Of a DNA stretch of 64,000 bases, positions 1-9,059 are shown in pieces. The position numbers and the translations under genes are program-made. The DNA is taken from the NCBI GenBank assembly GCA_015207365.1, contig JADEXA010000040.1, positions 1-64,000 of the forward strand, read 5' to 3'. Below the pieces are notes generated by a model. That model ran no database searches and was not told where the DNA came from. It worked only from the letters and a program-made list of their open reading frames with translations. Within the stretch, counting starts at the first letter, position 1. Every line of letters starts with the position of its first letter. Source of the stretch: Vacuolonema iberomarrocanum LEGE 07170. GTDB lineage: Bacteria > Cyanobacteriota > Cyanobacteriia > Elainellales > Elainellaceae.

Positions 1-2
1 AA

Positions 3-1706
3 GTTTCACCCATCCCAAAAGCTGTGCCCTTGCAAAGACTCTCAAAAGTCGGCCTGACCCTCTGTGTTGAAGCACTCTACGCCTGCGTTCTCAACACAGG
101 CACGACTCTGTTTGTCCAAAATCAAATGCGGCGGTTGATGGAGCAGGTGGCGTATTGGGTGCATACGCAGGGCGGGACGGGTGAGCAGCAAGGGGGAACG
201 CTGATCGACCGGGATGAACTGGTCGCAAAGCTGGCAAAGGATATCCAGAAACTGAAGCGGCGAGAGCAGCTGGAATTCTATGAAGCCGAGGCTGAAGCAG
301 AGCGCTTCTTGGATTATATTCGTGACCGGACAGGCCTGCTGAATGAGCAAGGGAAAGACCGCTATGCTTTTGTACACAAAACATTTCAGGAATATCTGAC
401 TGCATGTGAAATCCTTTACCGAGAGCGGAATCAGGATTTGGGAGATCCGGAAACGTATAAGCCAGAGGTTGTTAATCACATCCGAGAACACTCGCATAAC
501 GCACATTGGCGTGAAGTTTTACTGCTTTTGGTCGCACAGCAGCCCCCCAAACCCGCATCTAGATGTATCAAGACAATTCTTCAATACTCTGATTGCTATG
601 AAAAATACCTTCATCGCAATCTCTTCTTTGCAGCTAGCTGCCTAGCAGAAGACGTAGAGATTAGTAACGCTCAGGTTGTTGAGCAAATTCTCGAAGATTT
701 AGTTGCGCTTGAAATTGAGGCGAAAACACTTTCTAGCATCCAGCGACAAGTGTCTAAGACTCTCTCTAGTCTTGCTGCAACTCAGTATGAGCCGATCGCC
801 TTACAGCATTTGATGAATGTGCCAGAAGGAACGATTGAGGAGGATCGATTACGAAATTATCGGGTGGAGTTGGGCGATCGCCTGAACGTTGTCGAAGAGT
901 ACTTGCTCCTGTTCGCTGACCCCGATCCGGGTGTGCGCTACAGAGCGGCAGAAGCGGTGGGCAATCTGGGGCAGGGGTCGCCGGAGGTGATCGAAAAACT
1001 GCTCGACCTGTTCGCCGCCCCCGATCCGGTTGTGCGCTCCAGCGCGGCATTTGCGGTGGGCAATCTGGGGCAGGGGTCGCCGGAGGTGATGGAAAAACTG
1101 CTCGACCTGTTCGCCGACCCCGACTCGGTTGTGCGCTACAGCGCGGCAGAAGCGGTGGGCAATCTGGGGCAGGGGTCGCCGGAGGTGATCGAAAAACTGC
1201 TCGACCTGTTCGCCGACCCCGACTCGGGTGTGCGCTACAGCGCGGCAGAAGCGGTGGGCAATCTGGGGCAGGGGTCGCCGGAGGTGATGGAAAAACTGCT
1301 CGACCTGTTCGCCGACCCCGACTCGGGTGTGCGCTACAGAGCGGCATTCGCGGTGGGCAATCTGGGGCAGGGGTCGCCGGAGGTGATGGAAAAACTGCTC
1401 GACCTGTTTGCCGACCCCGACTCGGGTGTGCGCTACAGAGCGGCAGAAGCGGTGGGCAAGCTGGGGCAGGGGTCGCCGGAGGTGATGGAAAAACTGCTCG
1501 ACCTGTTTGCCGACCCCGACTCGGTTGTGCGCTCCAGCGCGGCATTCGCGGTGGGCAAGCTAGGTAAAAACCTTAAAGGAACCCTAGACAGTGAAGTGGA
1601 TGGAAATGTGTTGGAAGCGCTGGTGAATTGGCTGGAGACTCACCCGGACTTGGAGGGAGTCGCTAATGCGGTAGATGCATTGTGGAGTTTGATAGCAGAG
1701 GTTTAG
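3..1706 (+). CDS. NACHT-type NTPase C-terminal part with HEAT repeats (5' partial)
   Basis: The reading frame is open to the left window edge, so this is the 3' part of a larger gene and no start is assigned. The first ~140 residues look like the helical region that follows a NACHT NTPase core, ending in the motif FVHKTFQEYLTA, which is characteristic of cyanobacterial NACHT proteins. The C-terminal third is a HEAT (PBS-lyase-like) solenoid: seven DPD-x-x-VR motifs, six of them in almost identical 33-residue units. NACHT proteins are STAND ATPases used in signalling and often in anti-phage defence, with the solenoid acting as sensor. The NTPase core lies outside the window, so the NACHT call is inferred from the post-core region. 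The gene is convergent with the M3 peptidase gene and separated from it by a strong hairpin. Confidence 0.75.
   Translation, partial: VSPIPKAVPLQRLSKVGLTLCVEALYACVLNTGTTLFVQNQMRRLMEQVAYWVHTQGGTGEQQGGTLIDRDELVAKLAKDIQKLKRREQLEFYEAEAEAERFLDYIRDRTGLLNEQGKDRYAFVHKTFQEYLTACEILYRERNQDLGDPETYKPEVVNHIREHSHNAHWREVLLLLVAQQPPKPASRCIKTILQYSDCYEKYLHRNLFFAASCLAEDVEISNAQVVEQILEDLVALEIEAKTLSSIQRQVSKTLSSLAATQYEPIALQHLMNVPEGTIEEDRLRNYRVELGDRLNVVEEYLLLFADPDPGVRYRAAEAVGNLGQGSPEVIEKLLDLFAAPDPVVRSSAAFAVGNLGQGSPEVMEKLLDLFADPDSVVRYSAAEAVGNLGQGSPEVIEKLLDLFADPDSGVRYSAAEAVGNLGQGSPEVMEKLLDLFADPDSGVRYRAAFAVGNLGQGSPEVMEKLLDLFADPDSGVRYRAAEAVGKLGQGSPEVMEKLLDLFADPDSVVRSSAAFAVGKLGKNLKGTLDSEVDGNVLEALVNWLETHPDLEGVANAVDALWSLIAEV
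962..1560 (+). repeat. 99-bp tandem repeat array encoding HEAT units
   Basis: Six consecutive 99-bp units (33 codons) start at about 962, 1061, 1160, 1259, 1358 and 1457. They are nearly identical at the DNA level and differ at a handful of codons: I/M after GSPEV, D/A and S/P in the ADPDS loop, G/V before VR, Y/S and S/R after it, E/F in AAxAVG, and N/K before the final L. The near identity indicates recent expansion or homogenisation by recombination. Confidence 0.95.
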
Positions 1707-1747
1707 CCTGCGAGATTGGGGCATCAATGGATGCGGTTCATCAGGTT

Positions 1748-1793
1748 TTGGGGCTTTTGGCGAGCATCCTTACGGGATCGCCAAAAGCCCCAA
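1748..1793. terminator. 16-bp stem hairpin between convergent genes
   Basis: A perfect 16-bp inverted repeat (1748-1763 with 1778-1793, 14-base loop) lies between the stop codons of the NACHT/HEAT gene and the M3 peptidase gene. Its position suggests a bidirectional terminator, although neither side has a long T tract. It is followed by two tandem copies of a 13-14 base motif (CGAAAATCCAAAA) of the type scattered through cyanobacterial genomes. Confidence 0.6.
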
Positions 1794-1842
1794 CATTAGG
1801 ATTCTCAGTCGAAAATCCAAAACCGAAAATCCAAAATCACAC

Positions 1843-3951
1843 CTACGCGGCCAAACCGCTGTGCCGGAGCAACGGCTTGGTGTCCGGCTCCCGTCCTCGG
1901 AACGCCTTGAACACCTCCATTGGGTGTTGGCCACCGCCGAGGGCAAGCACTGTCTCGCGGAAGCGTCGTCCGGTTTGGGCGATCGCCCCTTCGTCATCCA
2001 GGCCAGCTTCTTCGAAGGCGGCGAAGGCGTCGGCGCTGAGCACCTCGGCCCACTTGTAGCTGTAGTAGCCTGCCGCGTAACCTCCAGCGAAGATGTGGCC
2101 GAAGGCGCAGAGGAAGCGATCTTCGGGGAGGGGAGGCAGCACCGTGGTTTTCTCGGCGATGCGGAGGCGGACATCGTGGGGAGTTTCGCTGCCATCGGGT
2201 TGGTAGCGGTGGTGCAGTTCGATGTCGGTGAGAGCGAAGTGCAGTTGGCGCAACATGGCGCTGCCACTCATGAAGGTTTTGGCCGCCAGAAGTTTTTGGT
2301 AATAGGCTTCGGGCAGTGGTTCCCCCGTTTCGTAATGCATCGCCATGCTGAACAGGGTGGGGCGATCGTAGCACCAGTTTTCCATGAACTGGCTGGGCAG
2401 TTCGACCGCATCCCATTCCACGCCATTGATGCCCGAGGCAAAGCTGTAGTTCACGCGGGTCAGCATATGCTGGAGGCCATGGCCAAACTCGTGGAACAGG
2501 GTGGTGACTTCTTCAAAGGTCATGAGGCTGGGCTTGCCGTCCACCGGGGGCGACTGGTTGCAGGTGAGATAGGCCACGGGCAGGCGTAGGATGGATTCCC
2601 CATCTTCGGTGCGGAGGGAGCGATCGAGGCAGGTATCCATCCAGGCTCCACCCCGCTTTTCTGCCGGACGGCTGTAGGGGTCGAGGAAGAAGTAGGCGAT
2701 CGCCTCTCCCGCTTCGTTCGCCACCTGGAAGTAGCGCACATCGGGATGCCACACGGCCACGCCATCGGCGGCAGTAATCTGCACCCCAAACAACCGCTGT
2801 GCCAGGGAAAACAAACCATCCAACACCTGATTTAGCGGGAAGTAGGGGCGCAGTTCTTCGGCATTGAGTTCATACTTAGCTTCCCGCAAGCGCTCTGACC
2901 AAAACTGGACATCCCACAGTTGCAAGTCATCGGCTTCCGCTGCGCCCTGCTCTTTGGCAAAGGCACGCAAGTCATCCAACTCAGCAACGGCAGCATCGTA
3001 GCTACTTTCCCGCAGCGACTCTAGCAAGCCTTCTACCGCCGCGACATTGGGAGCCATTTTGCTGGCGAGGCTGAGTTCGGCATAGCTGTCGAAATCCAGT
3101 AGGGCAGCCATCTCTTTCCGCAGGGTGAGGATGCGGGCGATCGCCCCTTGGTTGTCGTACTCGCCCTCCGATGCCCGGGTGATCTGCGCGCGGTAGAGGG
3201 TTTCGCGCAGGTCTCGGCGGCGGCTGTGCTTGAGGAATGGGATGTAGCTGGGGTAGTCCAGAGTGAAGCGCCAGGGGCCATTCTCAGCGGTGGCATCCTC
3301 TGCACCTTCCATCCGAGCGGCTTGGGCGGCTTGGGCCAACAAGCTGGCGGGCAACCCTGCCACCTCGTCTTTCTGGGTCAGGGTAAGGTAAAAGGCTTTG
3401 GTGGCATCCAGCACGTTGTTGGAAAACTTGGTGCCCAGATCGGCCATTTCCAGTTGGATGGCGTTAAAGCGCTCCTTGGCGTCGCCTTCCAGTGCGACAC
3501 CCGACAACTCTGCATCCCGGATCGCCGCTGTGATAATTCGCTGTTGCGCTTCATCTAGGGTTTTCCACTCTGCGCCATCCCGCAGCGCCACATAACCTTT
3601 GTAAATGGCTGCGCTCTGCCCCAGGCGAATGGAAAATTTCACCACCTCGGGCTGCACCTGTTCGTAGGCTTGCCGCAGCTCTGGGCTATTTTTCACGCCC
3701 ATCAGGTGACTGATAACGCCCCAACTCCAGGACAGGCGATCGGTCAACCGTTGCAATGGGTTGACCAAACCAGCCCAGGTAGGGGTGATGGCTTGCTCCA
3801 GTGCCGTCAGTTGCTCGTGCAAGTCTGCCATCAGCGCCGTCATCGCTGGCACCACATGCTCCGGGGCGATGCGATCGAAGGGTGGTAACCCGTCCCCTTG
3901 CAGCAGAGGATTGTTGGCTGTTTGTGTGGCAGATGAGAGTGTAGCTGTCAT
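1843..3951 (-). CDS. M3 family oligopeptidase (oligopeptidase A-like)
   Basis: A 702-residue zinc metallopeptidase that cleaves short cytosolic peptides, for example products of larger proteases and cleaved signal peptides. The zinc motif HEFGH is at residues 487-491, and the surrounding context LFHEFGHGLQHML is typical of the OpdA/PrlC branch of family M3 (E. coli OpdA is 680 residues). No signal peptide is visible. The frame extends 88 codons further upstream, but that part is low-complexity and arginine-rich. The ATG at 3951 begins the family-like N-terminus and has an AAGGA sequence about 13 bases upstream, so I start there. The next gene upstream (nucleoside hydrolase) is divergent. Confidence 0.95.
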   Translation of the reverse strand: MTATLSSATQTANNPLLQGDGLPPFDRIAPEHVVPAMTALMADLHEQLTALEQAITPTWAGLVNPLQRLTDRLSWSWGVISHLMGVKNSPELRQAYEQVQPEVVKFSIRLGQSAAIYKGYVALRDGAEWKTLDEAQQRIITAAIRDAELSGVALEGDAKERFNAIQLEMADLGTKFSNNVLDATKAFYLTLTQKDEVAGLPASLLAQAAQAARMEGAEDATAENGPWRFTLDYPSYIPFLKHSRRRDLRETLYRAQITRASEGEYDNQGAIARILTLRKEMAALLDFDSYAELSLASKMAPNVAAVEGLLESLRESSYDAAVAELDDLRAFAKEQGAAEADDLQLWDVQFWSERLREAKYELNAEELRPYFPLNQVLDGLFSLAQRLFGVQITAADGVAVWHPDVRYFQVANEAGEAIAYFFLDPYSRPAEKRGGAWMDTCLDRSLRTEDGESILRLPVAYLTCNQSPPVDGKPSLMTFEEVTTLFHEFGHGLQHMLTRVNYSFASGINGVEWDAVELPSQFMENWCYDRPTLFSMAMHYETGEPLPEAYYQKLLAAKTFMSGSAMLRQLHFALTDIELHHRYQPDGSETPHDVRLRIAEKTTVLPPLPEDRFLCAFGHIFAGGYAAGYYSYKWAEVLSADAFAAFEEAGLDDEGAIAQTGRRFRETVLALGGGQHPMEVFKAFRGREPDTKPLLRHSGLAA

Positions 3952-4245
3952 ACAGGAACCCGTCCTTCTTGAATGAACAATAAATCGTGAACAGTTGTAT
4001 AGAGAATAGTGATGGTGGAGGGTTAGTCGGATGCCTTCGCGCCAGCGTGACGCACCAAAATCGTCGACTTCTGTTCCAACTCGGTTTCTGGCGATCGCCA
4101 ACCCCTCTCCACGCCGACTGAGACGCCTGATCAAGACCGCCCGATACGGCATTTGGGGGAATAGGGCGATCGCGAAAAACATCCCAAATTCCTCAAAAAT
4201 CCCTGAAAATGTCAAAATACATTTCGGGTTTTCGGATTTTCTATT

Positions 4246-5175
4246 ATGCCTGTTCTTCCTATTATGATTGACTGCGATCCAGGTGTGGATGACGCGATCG
4301 CACTCCTGCTAGCCCTCACCTCGCCAGAGCTAGAGGTGCTGGGCATTACGACCGTTGCCGGAAATGTAGCGATGAAACACATCCAGCGCAACGCTCGGCA
4401 GATTTGCGAACTGGCAGGGCGACCCGACATGAAGGTGTTTGCCGGATGCCCCCGCCCGTTGATGCACCCCCTACAAACCGCTGAGGAGGTGCATGGCGTA
4501 GGCGGGTTGGCCGGTATGACGCTCCCAGAACCGACGATGCCCTTGCAAACGCAGCATGGGGTAGATTTCCTGATTGAAACCCTGGAGACGGCGGCAGCCC
4601 CCATCACCCTGGCAACCCTGGGGCCTCTAACGAATGTGGCGATCGCCCTGATCAAAGCACCCCATATTGCTACCAAAATTGAACGCCTCGTGTTGATGGG
4701 AGGGTCCACCACCTTTGGCAATATCACCGCCTCTGCCGAGTTCAACATCTACGTTGACCCCCATGCCGCTCATGTTGTGTTCACTAGCGGCATTCCCCTC
4801 ACGATGCTTGGACTGAATGTTACCCATACTGTGCTGAGTACGCCGACCCGTCGCGATCGCCTCCGTGCCTGTGGCGATGTGGGGGCGATCGCCGCTCAGA
4901 TGCTGGACTTCTACGGTGCCGAAGAAGCTGAGCAGATGGGCTTACCCGGTTCCCCTTTGCATGATCCTTGTGTGATTGCCTACCTGATTCAGCCCGACCT
5001 GTTCACCGGACAAGCGGTGCAGGTAGATGTGGAAATCGCCAGTCCGCTAACGCTGGGGCGCACCGTCGTAGACTTCTACCCCACCGGGGAACCCAATGCT
5101 ACGGTCATTACCCATGCCAATGCCGATGGGTTTTACGACTTGCTGACTCAGCGTCTGAGCCAGTTGGGAGATTGA
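4246..5175 (+). CDS. inosine-uridine-preferring nucleoside hydrolase family protein
   Basis: A 309-residue cytosolic enzyme predicted to hydrolyse the N-glycosidic bond of (deoxy)ribonucleosides, giving base plus ribose for salvage. The N-terminus carries the calcium-binding aspartate cluster DCDPGVDD (D9, D11, D15, D16) that defines the family, and the length is normal (about 310). The substrate (purine, pyrimidine or ADP-ribose-like) cannot be told from sequence. The ATG at 4246 puts the metal motif at the usual distance from the N-terminus. It stands alone, divergent from the M3 peptidase gene and 218 bases before the carotenoid protein gene. Confidence 0.93.
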   Translation: MPVLPIMIDCDPGVDDAIALLLALTSPELEVLGITTVAGNVAMKHIQRNARQICELAGRPDMKVFAGCPRPLMHPLQTAEEVHGVGGLAGMTLPEPTMPLQTQHGVDFLIETLETAAAPITLATLGPLTNVAIALIKAPHIATKIERLVLMGGSTTFGNITASAEFNIYVDPHAAHVVFTSGIPLTMLGLNVTHTVLSTPTRRDRLRACGDVGAIAAQMLDFYGAEEAEQMGLPGSPLHDPCVIAYLIQPDLFTGQAVQVDVEIASPLTLGRTVVDFYPTGEPNATVITHANADGFYDLLTQRLSQLGD

Positions 5176-5393
5176 GCCGTTCACAGATCTATATTCCGAA
5201 TGAGCCGAACAGGAACAAATACCTAACTTATTGAAGATTCCCGCAAGCCAGCCAGATTGGTAACTTGTGTACCGAAGCATGTAAACCACGTTTACTCAAC
5301 AGACTCACCTTAGACGCTTTTTTAGATAAGCATTCCATTCACCAACGTGGTTCAAAACGGTGGGTCATTGCCGCAAAAGCAGAGGTCTCATTA

Positions 5394-5876
5394 ATGACAT
5401 TCGCCAACTCAAATCAAACCGTTGACGTTACAACCAACAGCTTTGACCAGCTGAGTGTAGATGACCAACTGGCCTTGCTCTGGTTTATCTATACTCGCAT
5501 GGGTGATTCCGTGACACCTGCGGCTCCTGCCGCCGCATCACCCGAGATTGCCAGCGGCTTGTTCCAGCAGATCGCCGACCTAGAAAAGCAAGAGCAGCTC
5601 CAGGCCATGCGCGATATTGCGAGCAAAGCAGACACTCGGATCAGCCGCGAATATGGCTCCCTGAGTGCCAACACCAAGCTGGCCTTCTGGTATCGGCTGG
5701 CGCAGGGCATGGATACAGGCACCATCATCGGCGTTCCCGCAGACTACAAGATGACGGAGGAAGCCGATCGCCTTTTGGGGGCAATCGAAACCATGGATTT
5801 CGAGCAACAAATTACGATTCTGCGGAATGCAGCCCTGGAAATGGGTGCCGAGCCCAAAGCGGGTGCAGCGGTATAG
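5394..5876 (+). CDS. helical carotenoid protein (OCP N-terminal domain homologue)
   Basis: A 160-residue all-helical protein corresponding to the N-terminal, carotenoid-binding domain of orange carotenoid protein. Such helical carotenoid proteins bind a keto-carotenoid and act in phycobilisome quenching or singlet-oxygen quenching, depending on clade. Key OCP residues are all present with a constant offset of 11 from Synechocystis OCP: W30 (W41), Y33 (Y44), W99 (W110), Y100 (Y111) and R144 (R155). There is no C-terminal NTF2-like regulatory domain and the gene stops at the normal domain boundary. The frame is open 43 codons upstream, but the family N-terminus begins at the ATG at 5394, with AGAGGT upstream. 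No OCP C-terminal homologue or ketolase gene is adjacent, so its light control and partner are unknown. Confidence 0.93.
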   Translation: MTFANSNQTVDVTTNSFDQLSVDDQLALLWFIYTRMGDSVTPAAPAAASPEIASGLFQQIADLEKQEQLQAMRDIASKADTRISREYGSLSANTKLAFWYRLAQGMDTGTIIGVPADYKMTEEADRLLGAIETMDFEQQITILRNAALEMGAEPKAGAAV

Positions 5877-5919
5877 GGCGATCGCCCGCCGCCCAACCAT
5901 GGCAGACCAACCAATCTGA

Positions 5920-5957
5920 CTCAACTTAGTCAGCTCAACTTAGTCAGCTCAACTTAG
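5920..5957. repeat. 14-bp tandem repeat, 2.7 copies
   Basis: The unit CTCAACTTAGTCAG occurs twice perfectly from 5920 and a third time for ten bases. It lies directly after the carotenoid protein gene, with no hairpin potential of its own. Confidence 0.9.
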
Positions 5958-6095
5958 ACCAACACACTTCACACAACCAGTCGCGGTACAAGCGCATCCA
6001 ATCGCTTGCCGCGAACCAACCTAGACCCCGGTTCTATCAAGGAGCCGGGGATTTTCTTGCAAATTCATCCTTTCTTGGATTGGTACCTTGCTTTG

Positions 6096-6190
6096 ATAGC
6101 GGTGTGCAACCGTATCAAGCACAGAAATGGTTGTGTGTGGGCGCGACGCGCCCACACACAACCATACTTACCTAACGCGCACAGCGCTAT
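6096..6190 (+). repeat. palindromic dispersed repeat, family A, copy 1
   Basis: A 95-bp element bounded by imperfect terminal inverted repeats beginning ATAGCG (left end ATAGCGGTGTGC, right end as ATAGCGCTGTGC on the other strand). Its centre is a perfect 19-bp inverted repeat with a one-base spacer (6127-6165). A second copy lies in opposite orientation at 57680-57773. No coding capacity, so it resembles a miniature, MITE-like or structural repeat. Confidence 0.9.
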
Positions 6191-6304
6191 GAGGATGCAA
6201 GTTTTATCCTTTGGGGTGCAGTTGCTACGAGTACAGCTCGCAACATCCGCATGAATGCTTGGTATTAGTAAGAAACCAGACTCCACCATGCAGGTCTATT
6301 GCTT

Positions 6305-7984
6305 ATGCTCCCCGTCAAGCCCAAACAAGTTTTCTCCATGCAAACCCGCGATCGCACTCGGCTCGATGCGGATGTTTACTACCCCGATGTCCCCGGCACC
6401 TTCCCGGTGTTGCTGATGCGGCAACCCTACGGACGGGCGATCGCTTCCACCATCGTCTACGCCCATCCCGCCTGGTACGCTGCTCATGGTTATATTGTCG
6501 TGATTCAAGATGTGCGGGGACGGGGCAGTTCCGAAAGCGACTTTGATCTCTTCACCCACGAGATCGAGGATGGCTACGATACGGTGCAATGGGCCGCGAC
6601 CCTCCCTGGTAGCACGGGGGAGGTTGGGATGTATGGCTTTTCCTACCAGGGCATGACCCAACTGTTTGCCGCTGCTGCCAAACCGCCTGCTCTCAAGACC
6701 CTCTGCCCATCTATGGTGGCCTATGACCTCTACGCCGACTGGGCCTACGAGGGGGGCGCATTTTGCTACCAACTCAGCCTGGGCTGGGCCACCCAACTGG
6801 CCGCAGAAACCGTTCGCCGTAAGGGCGATGCCGAAGCCTACAACACTCTCTACACTGCCGCCCACAACCTCGACCTGCGTGATCCGGTTTGTCCCCGTTC
6901 AGCGTTGCTGGCCTCCCTCGAACCCAACTCCTTCTACCACGACTGGGTGCAACACTCCGACCCCACAGCGGCGTACTGGCAGGGGCGATCGCCCAAAACC
7001 TATCTCAACGCTGTTGATCTACCCATGCTCCACATCGGCGGCTGGTATGACACCCACCTGCGGGGCAGCCTCAAGGTCTATCAGCATATGGTCACCCACA
7101 GCTCCCACCCGCAGCATCTATGGATTGGCCCCTGGGCGCATCTCCCCTGGGGGCGTCGGGTTGGGGTCGCAGACTATGGGGCGACCGCCAGTTCCCCCAT
7201 CGACGAGCAGCAGATCCGTTGGTTTGACCATTTCCTCAAACACAAAGACACTGGGGTGTTGCAAGAAAATCCTGTTCACCTGTTCGAGATGGGCAGCAAC
7301 CGCTGGCTGTCCCTGCCCCGTTATCCCGAAGCAACCCAGCCAATGTTCCGCCTCCAGAGCAATGGGCTGGCCTGCATGGGCGAGCGCTACGGTCAGCTCA
7401 TCCCCAGCGATATCCCCACCAAACGCACCGAGGATATCACCGACACCTTTGTCCATGACCCCTGGCGACCCGTACCCGCATCCGGCGGACATGCCACCAT
7501 GCCAGAGGGGATGAGCGATCGCACCGCCCTCGACAGCCGCACCGATGTTGTCACCTACACCACCGAGCCCCTCACCGAGCCGCTCCACCTCGCTGGAGCG
7601 ATTCAGCTCACCCTCCAGGTCACAGCAGATGCCCCCAGCTTCGACCTCAGCGCCACCCTCTCCGATGTCTCACCCGACGGTCGCGTCCTCAGCTTCACTC
7701 AAGGCTACCAGCGCACCGATTGCTCCCTCGAGCAACCGCCTACCGCACCCCTGACAGTACAAATTACTCTGCAACCCACCTGCAACATGATTCCCGCTGG
7801 CCACTCCCTACGCTTCAGCCTCAGCGCTGCTGCTTTCCCCGCCTACGCCGTCAACCCCGGCACCGGAGACACACCTGCCCGCAGTCGCTTGATCGATGCC
7901 CGCGTCATCACCCTCAGCCTCCACAACCAGGGCTCCTGTCTGGCTCTGACCCTGCTTAATGAAGAGGAAGCAAAAACCCACTAA
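6305..7984 (+). CDS. CocE/NonD family alpha/beta hydrolase (X-Pro dipeptidyl-peptidase S15-like)
   Basis: A 559-residue serine hydrolase of the cocaine esterase/acylase group. The nucleophile elbow GFSYQG places the catalytic serine at S113, the PYGR tyrosine (Y42) matches the oxyanion-hole tyrosine of CocE, and the histidine is probably in GPWAHLPWG. The C-terminal part is the jelly-roll domain that normally completes the fold. No signal peptide is seen, so a cytosolic esterase or amidase of unknown substrate is likely. The frame also allows a TTG two codons earlier. I prefer the ATG at 6305 because it is the stronger initiator. Family A repeat copy 1 lies 114 bases upstream. Confidence 0.92.
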   Translation: MLPVKPKQVFSMQTRDRTRLDADVYYPDVPGTFPVLLMRQPYGRAIASTIVYAHPAWYAAHGYIVVIQDVRGRGSSESDFDLFTHEIEDGYDTVQWAATLPGSTGEVGMYGFSYQGMTQLFAAAAKPPALKTLCPSMVAYDLYADWAYEGGAFCYQLSLGWATQLAAETVRRKGDAEAYNTLYTAAHNLDLRDPVCPRSALLASLEPNSFYHDWVQHSDPTAAYWQGRSPKTYLNAVDLPMLHIGGWYDTHLRGSLKVYQHMVTHSSHPQHLWIGPWAHLPWGRRVGVADYGATASSPIDEQQIRWFDHFLKHKDTGVLQENPVHLFEMGSNRWLSLPRYPEATQPMFRLQSNGLACMGERYGQLIPSDIPTKRTEDITDTFVHDPWRPVPASGGHATMPEGMSDRTALDSRTDVVTYTTEPLTEPLHLAGAIQLTLQVTADAPSFDLSATLSDVSPDGRVLSFTQGYQRTDCSLEQPPTAPLTVQITLQPTCNMIPAGHSLRFSLSAAAFPAYAVNPGTGDTPARSRLIDARVITLSLHNQGSCLALTLLNEEEAKTH

Positions 7985-8115
7985 AGCAAGCCGTATACGA
8001 AGCACCGCCCATCGAGCATCAATACAGAGAAGCGCGATCGCCGCATACTGCTAATCAGCGACAGAGTTCGCCCCCAGCCTACAATCGGCATGAACCCAAT
8101 ATGGAGAACTCAGCC

Positions 8116-8403
8116 ATGCGCCATATCGTGCTGCTGGTGTTGCTGATCGCCCCCGGCATCCTCGGCGTACTCGTCTTCGGCTACTTCGCCCTCATCGATT
8201 GGGAGGCCCTGATGCGAACCTACAGCGCGTTTGAAACTGCCGCTCAAACCTCAACCAATATGAGCGTTTTGTTCACTGCCGAAGCTCAGCAAAACATTCA
8301 TCGCATCAACCTCTTCGCTGAAGGCGTTTGGGTATTGCTCAGCGCCATTATTGCCGCCATTGGCATTCACGGCATGTGCATTCCAAAGAGAAATCGACTC
8401 TGA
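8116..8403 (+). CDS. small two-helix membrane protein, unknown function
   Basis: A 95-residue protein with two predicted transmembrane segments: about residues 3-23 (ILLV-rich, starting right after MRH) and about 66-88 (AEGVWVLLSAIIAAIGIHG). The loop between them is about 40 residues and polar. An in-frame ATG exists at 8101, but the sequence after it (GGAGAA at 8103) forms a good ribosome binding site for the ATG at 8116, so the later start is chosen. I do not recognise the family. It lies downstream of the CocE-type gene and convergent with a Uma2 gene. Confidence 0.6.
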   Translation: MRHIVLLVLLIAPGILGVLVFGYFALIDWEALMRTYSAFETAAQTSTNMSVLFTAEAQQNIHRINLFAEGVWVLLSAIIAAIGIHGMCIPKRNRL

Positions 8404-8452
8404 GAAATCAATGCGTGGATGTTGCATGCACGAGCGAGTGTCTCTTTCGGAT

Positions 8453-9016
8453 TTACTCAAGCAACCAAGTGAACAGATCTGCAACCGTCAGCTGTAACTC
8501 CCTGGCAAAGGATGGCGTAGGAATAACCGCCTCTGCTTCATCAAAAGCTTCCGGCTCTTGCTTCGAGCGATAAACAAACACCGTTTGCTCATCCGGGTCG
8601 ATCAGCCATCCCATCTGGGTTTCATGCTTCAAACAATGGAGAATATTTTTTGTAACTTTTGTTTGGCTCTGGTCAGGAGACAGGATCTCAATCGTCCAAT
8701 CAGGAGCAACAGAAAATGTATTCGCCACTTCCCCGCCCTCATCACGCGGAATCCGCTCCCACAGGAAAACAACAATATCCGGAACCGTTGACCGACCGCC
8801 AAACGTACACCGCAATTCAGGGAAGGCACGGGCAATGCGTTTCGATTTCACTATCTGATTAATCGCGGGGACAAGTTCTCCTTGAATGGCACTATGCTTA
8901 CCCTGAGGCATGGGTTTTTGAATAATTTGACCGTCAATATATTCGTTTGCAGGCTTCGTTTCCGGCAATTGCAAAAACTCTTTCAAAGTTAGTGATTTAG
9001 AAGGCGCTTGTACCAT
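8453..9016 (-). CDS. Uma2 family (DUF820) putative restriction-like endonuclease
   Basis: A 187-residue member of the Uma2/DUF820 family, which has a PD-(D/E)XK nuclease fold and is greatly expanded in cyanobacteria. Visible family marks are the opening LTLKEFLQLPET, the substrate-site stretch YIDGQIIQKPMPQGKHS, the catalytic VPDIVVF and WTIEILSPDQ acidic positions, and the C-terminal hydrophobic helix. The biological role of these proteins is not established; many sit beside toxin-antitoxin or mobile genes. The ATG at 9016 begins a normal-length family member. A GNAT gene on the same strand lies 43 bases upstream. Confidence 0.93.
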   Translation of the reverse strand: MVQAPSKSLTLKEFLQLPETKPANEYIDGQIIQKPMPQGKHSAIQGELVPAINQIVKSKRIARAFPELRCTFGGRSTVPDIVVFLWERIPRDEGGEVANTFSVAPDWTIEILSPDQSQTKVTKNILHCLKHETQMGWLIDPDEQTVFVYRSKQEPEAFDEAEAVIPTPSFARELQLTVADLFTWLLE

Positions 9017-9059
9017 ACAGTTTTTCTCTTAGATTACAAGGAGAAGTTATCAACCATTA

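Larger units (their letters stand above)
5877..6304. other. intergenic region with tandem and palindromic repeats
   Basis: A 428-bp gap between the carotenoid protein and CocE-type hydrolase genes. I see no gene. It holds a 14-bp tandem repeat (5920-5957) and a 95-bp palindromic element (6096-6190), listed separately. Confidence 0.8.

Noticed and set aside
766..1545. 259-residue minus-strand open frame with repeated HPSRGRQTGRA-type units
   Set aside because: It is the antisense of the HEAT repeat array; its repeats only mirror the 99-bp units.
962..1560. Regular 99-bp repeats as a possible CRISPR array
   Set aside because: The repeats are contiguous, in frame and coding, without unique spacers.
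2001..3305. Several plus- and minus-strand frames inside the M3 peptidase gene
   Set aside because: They are frame shadows caused by GC-rich codon use; none has family features.
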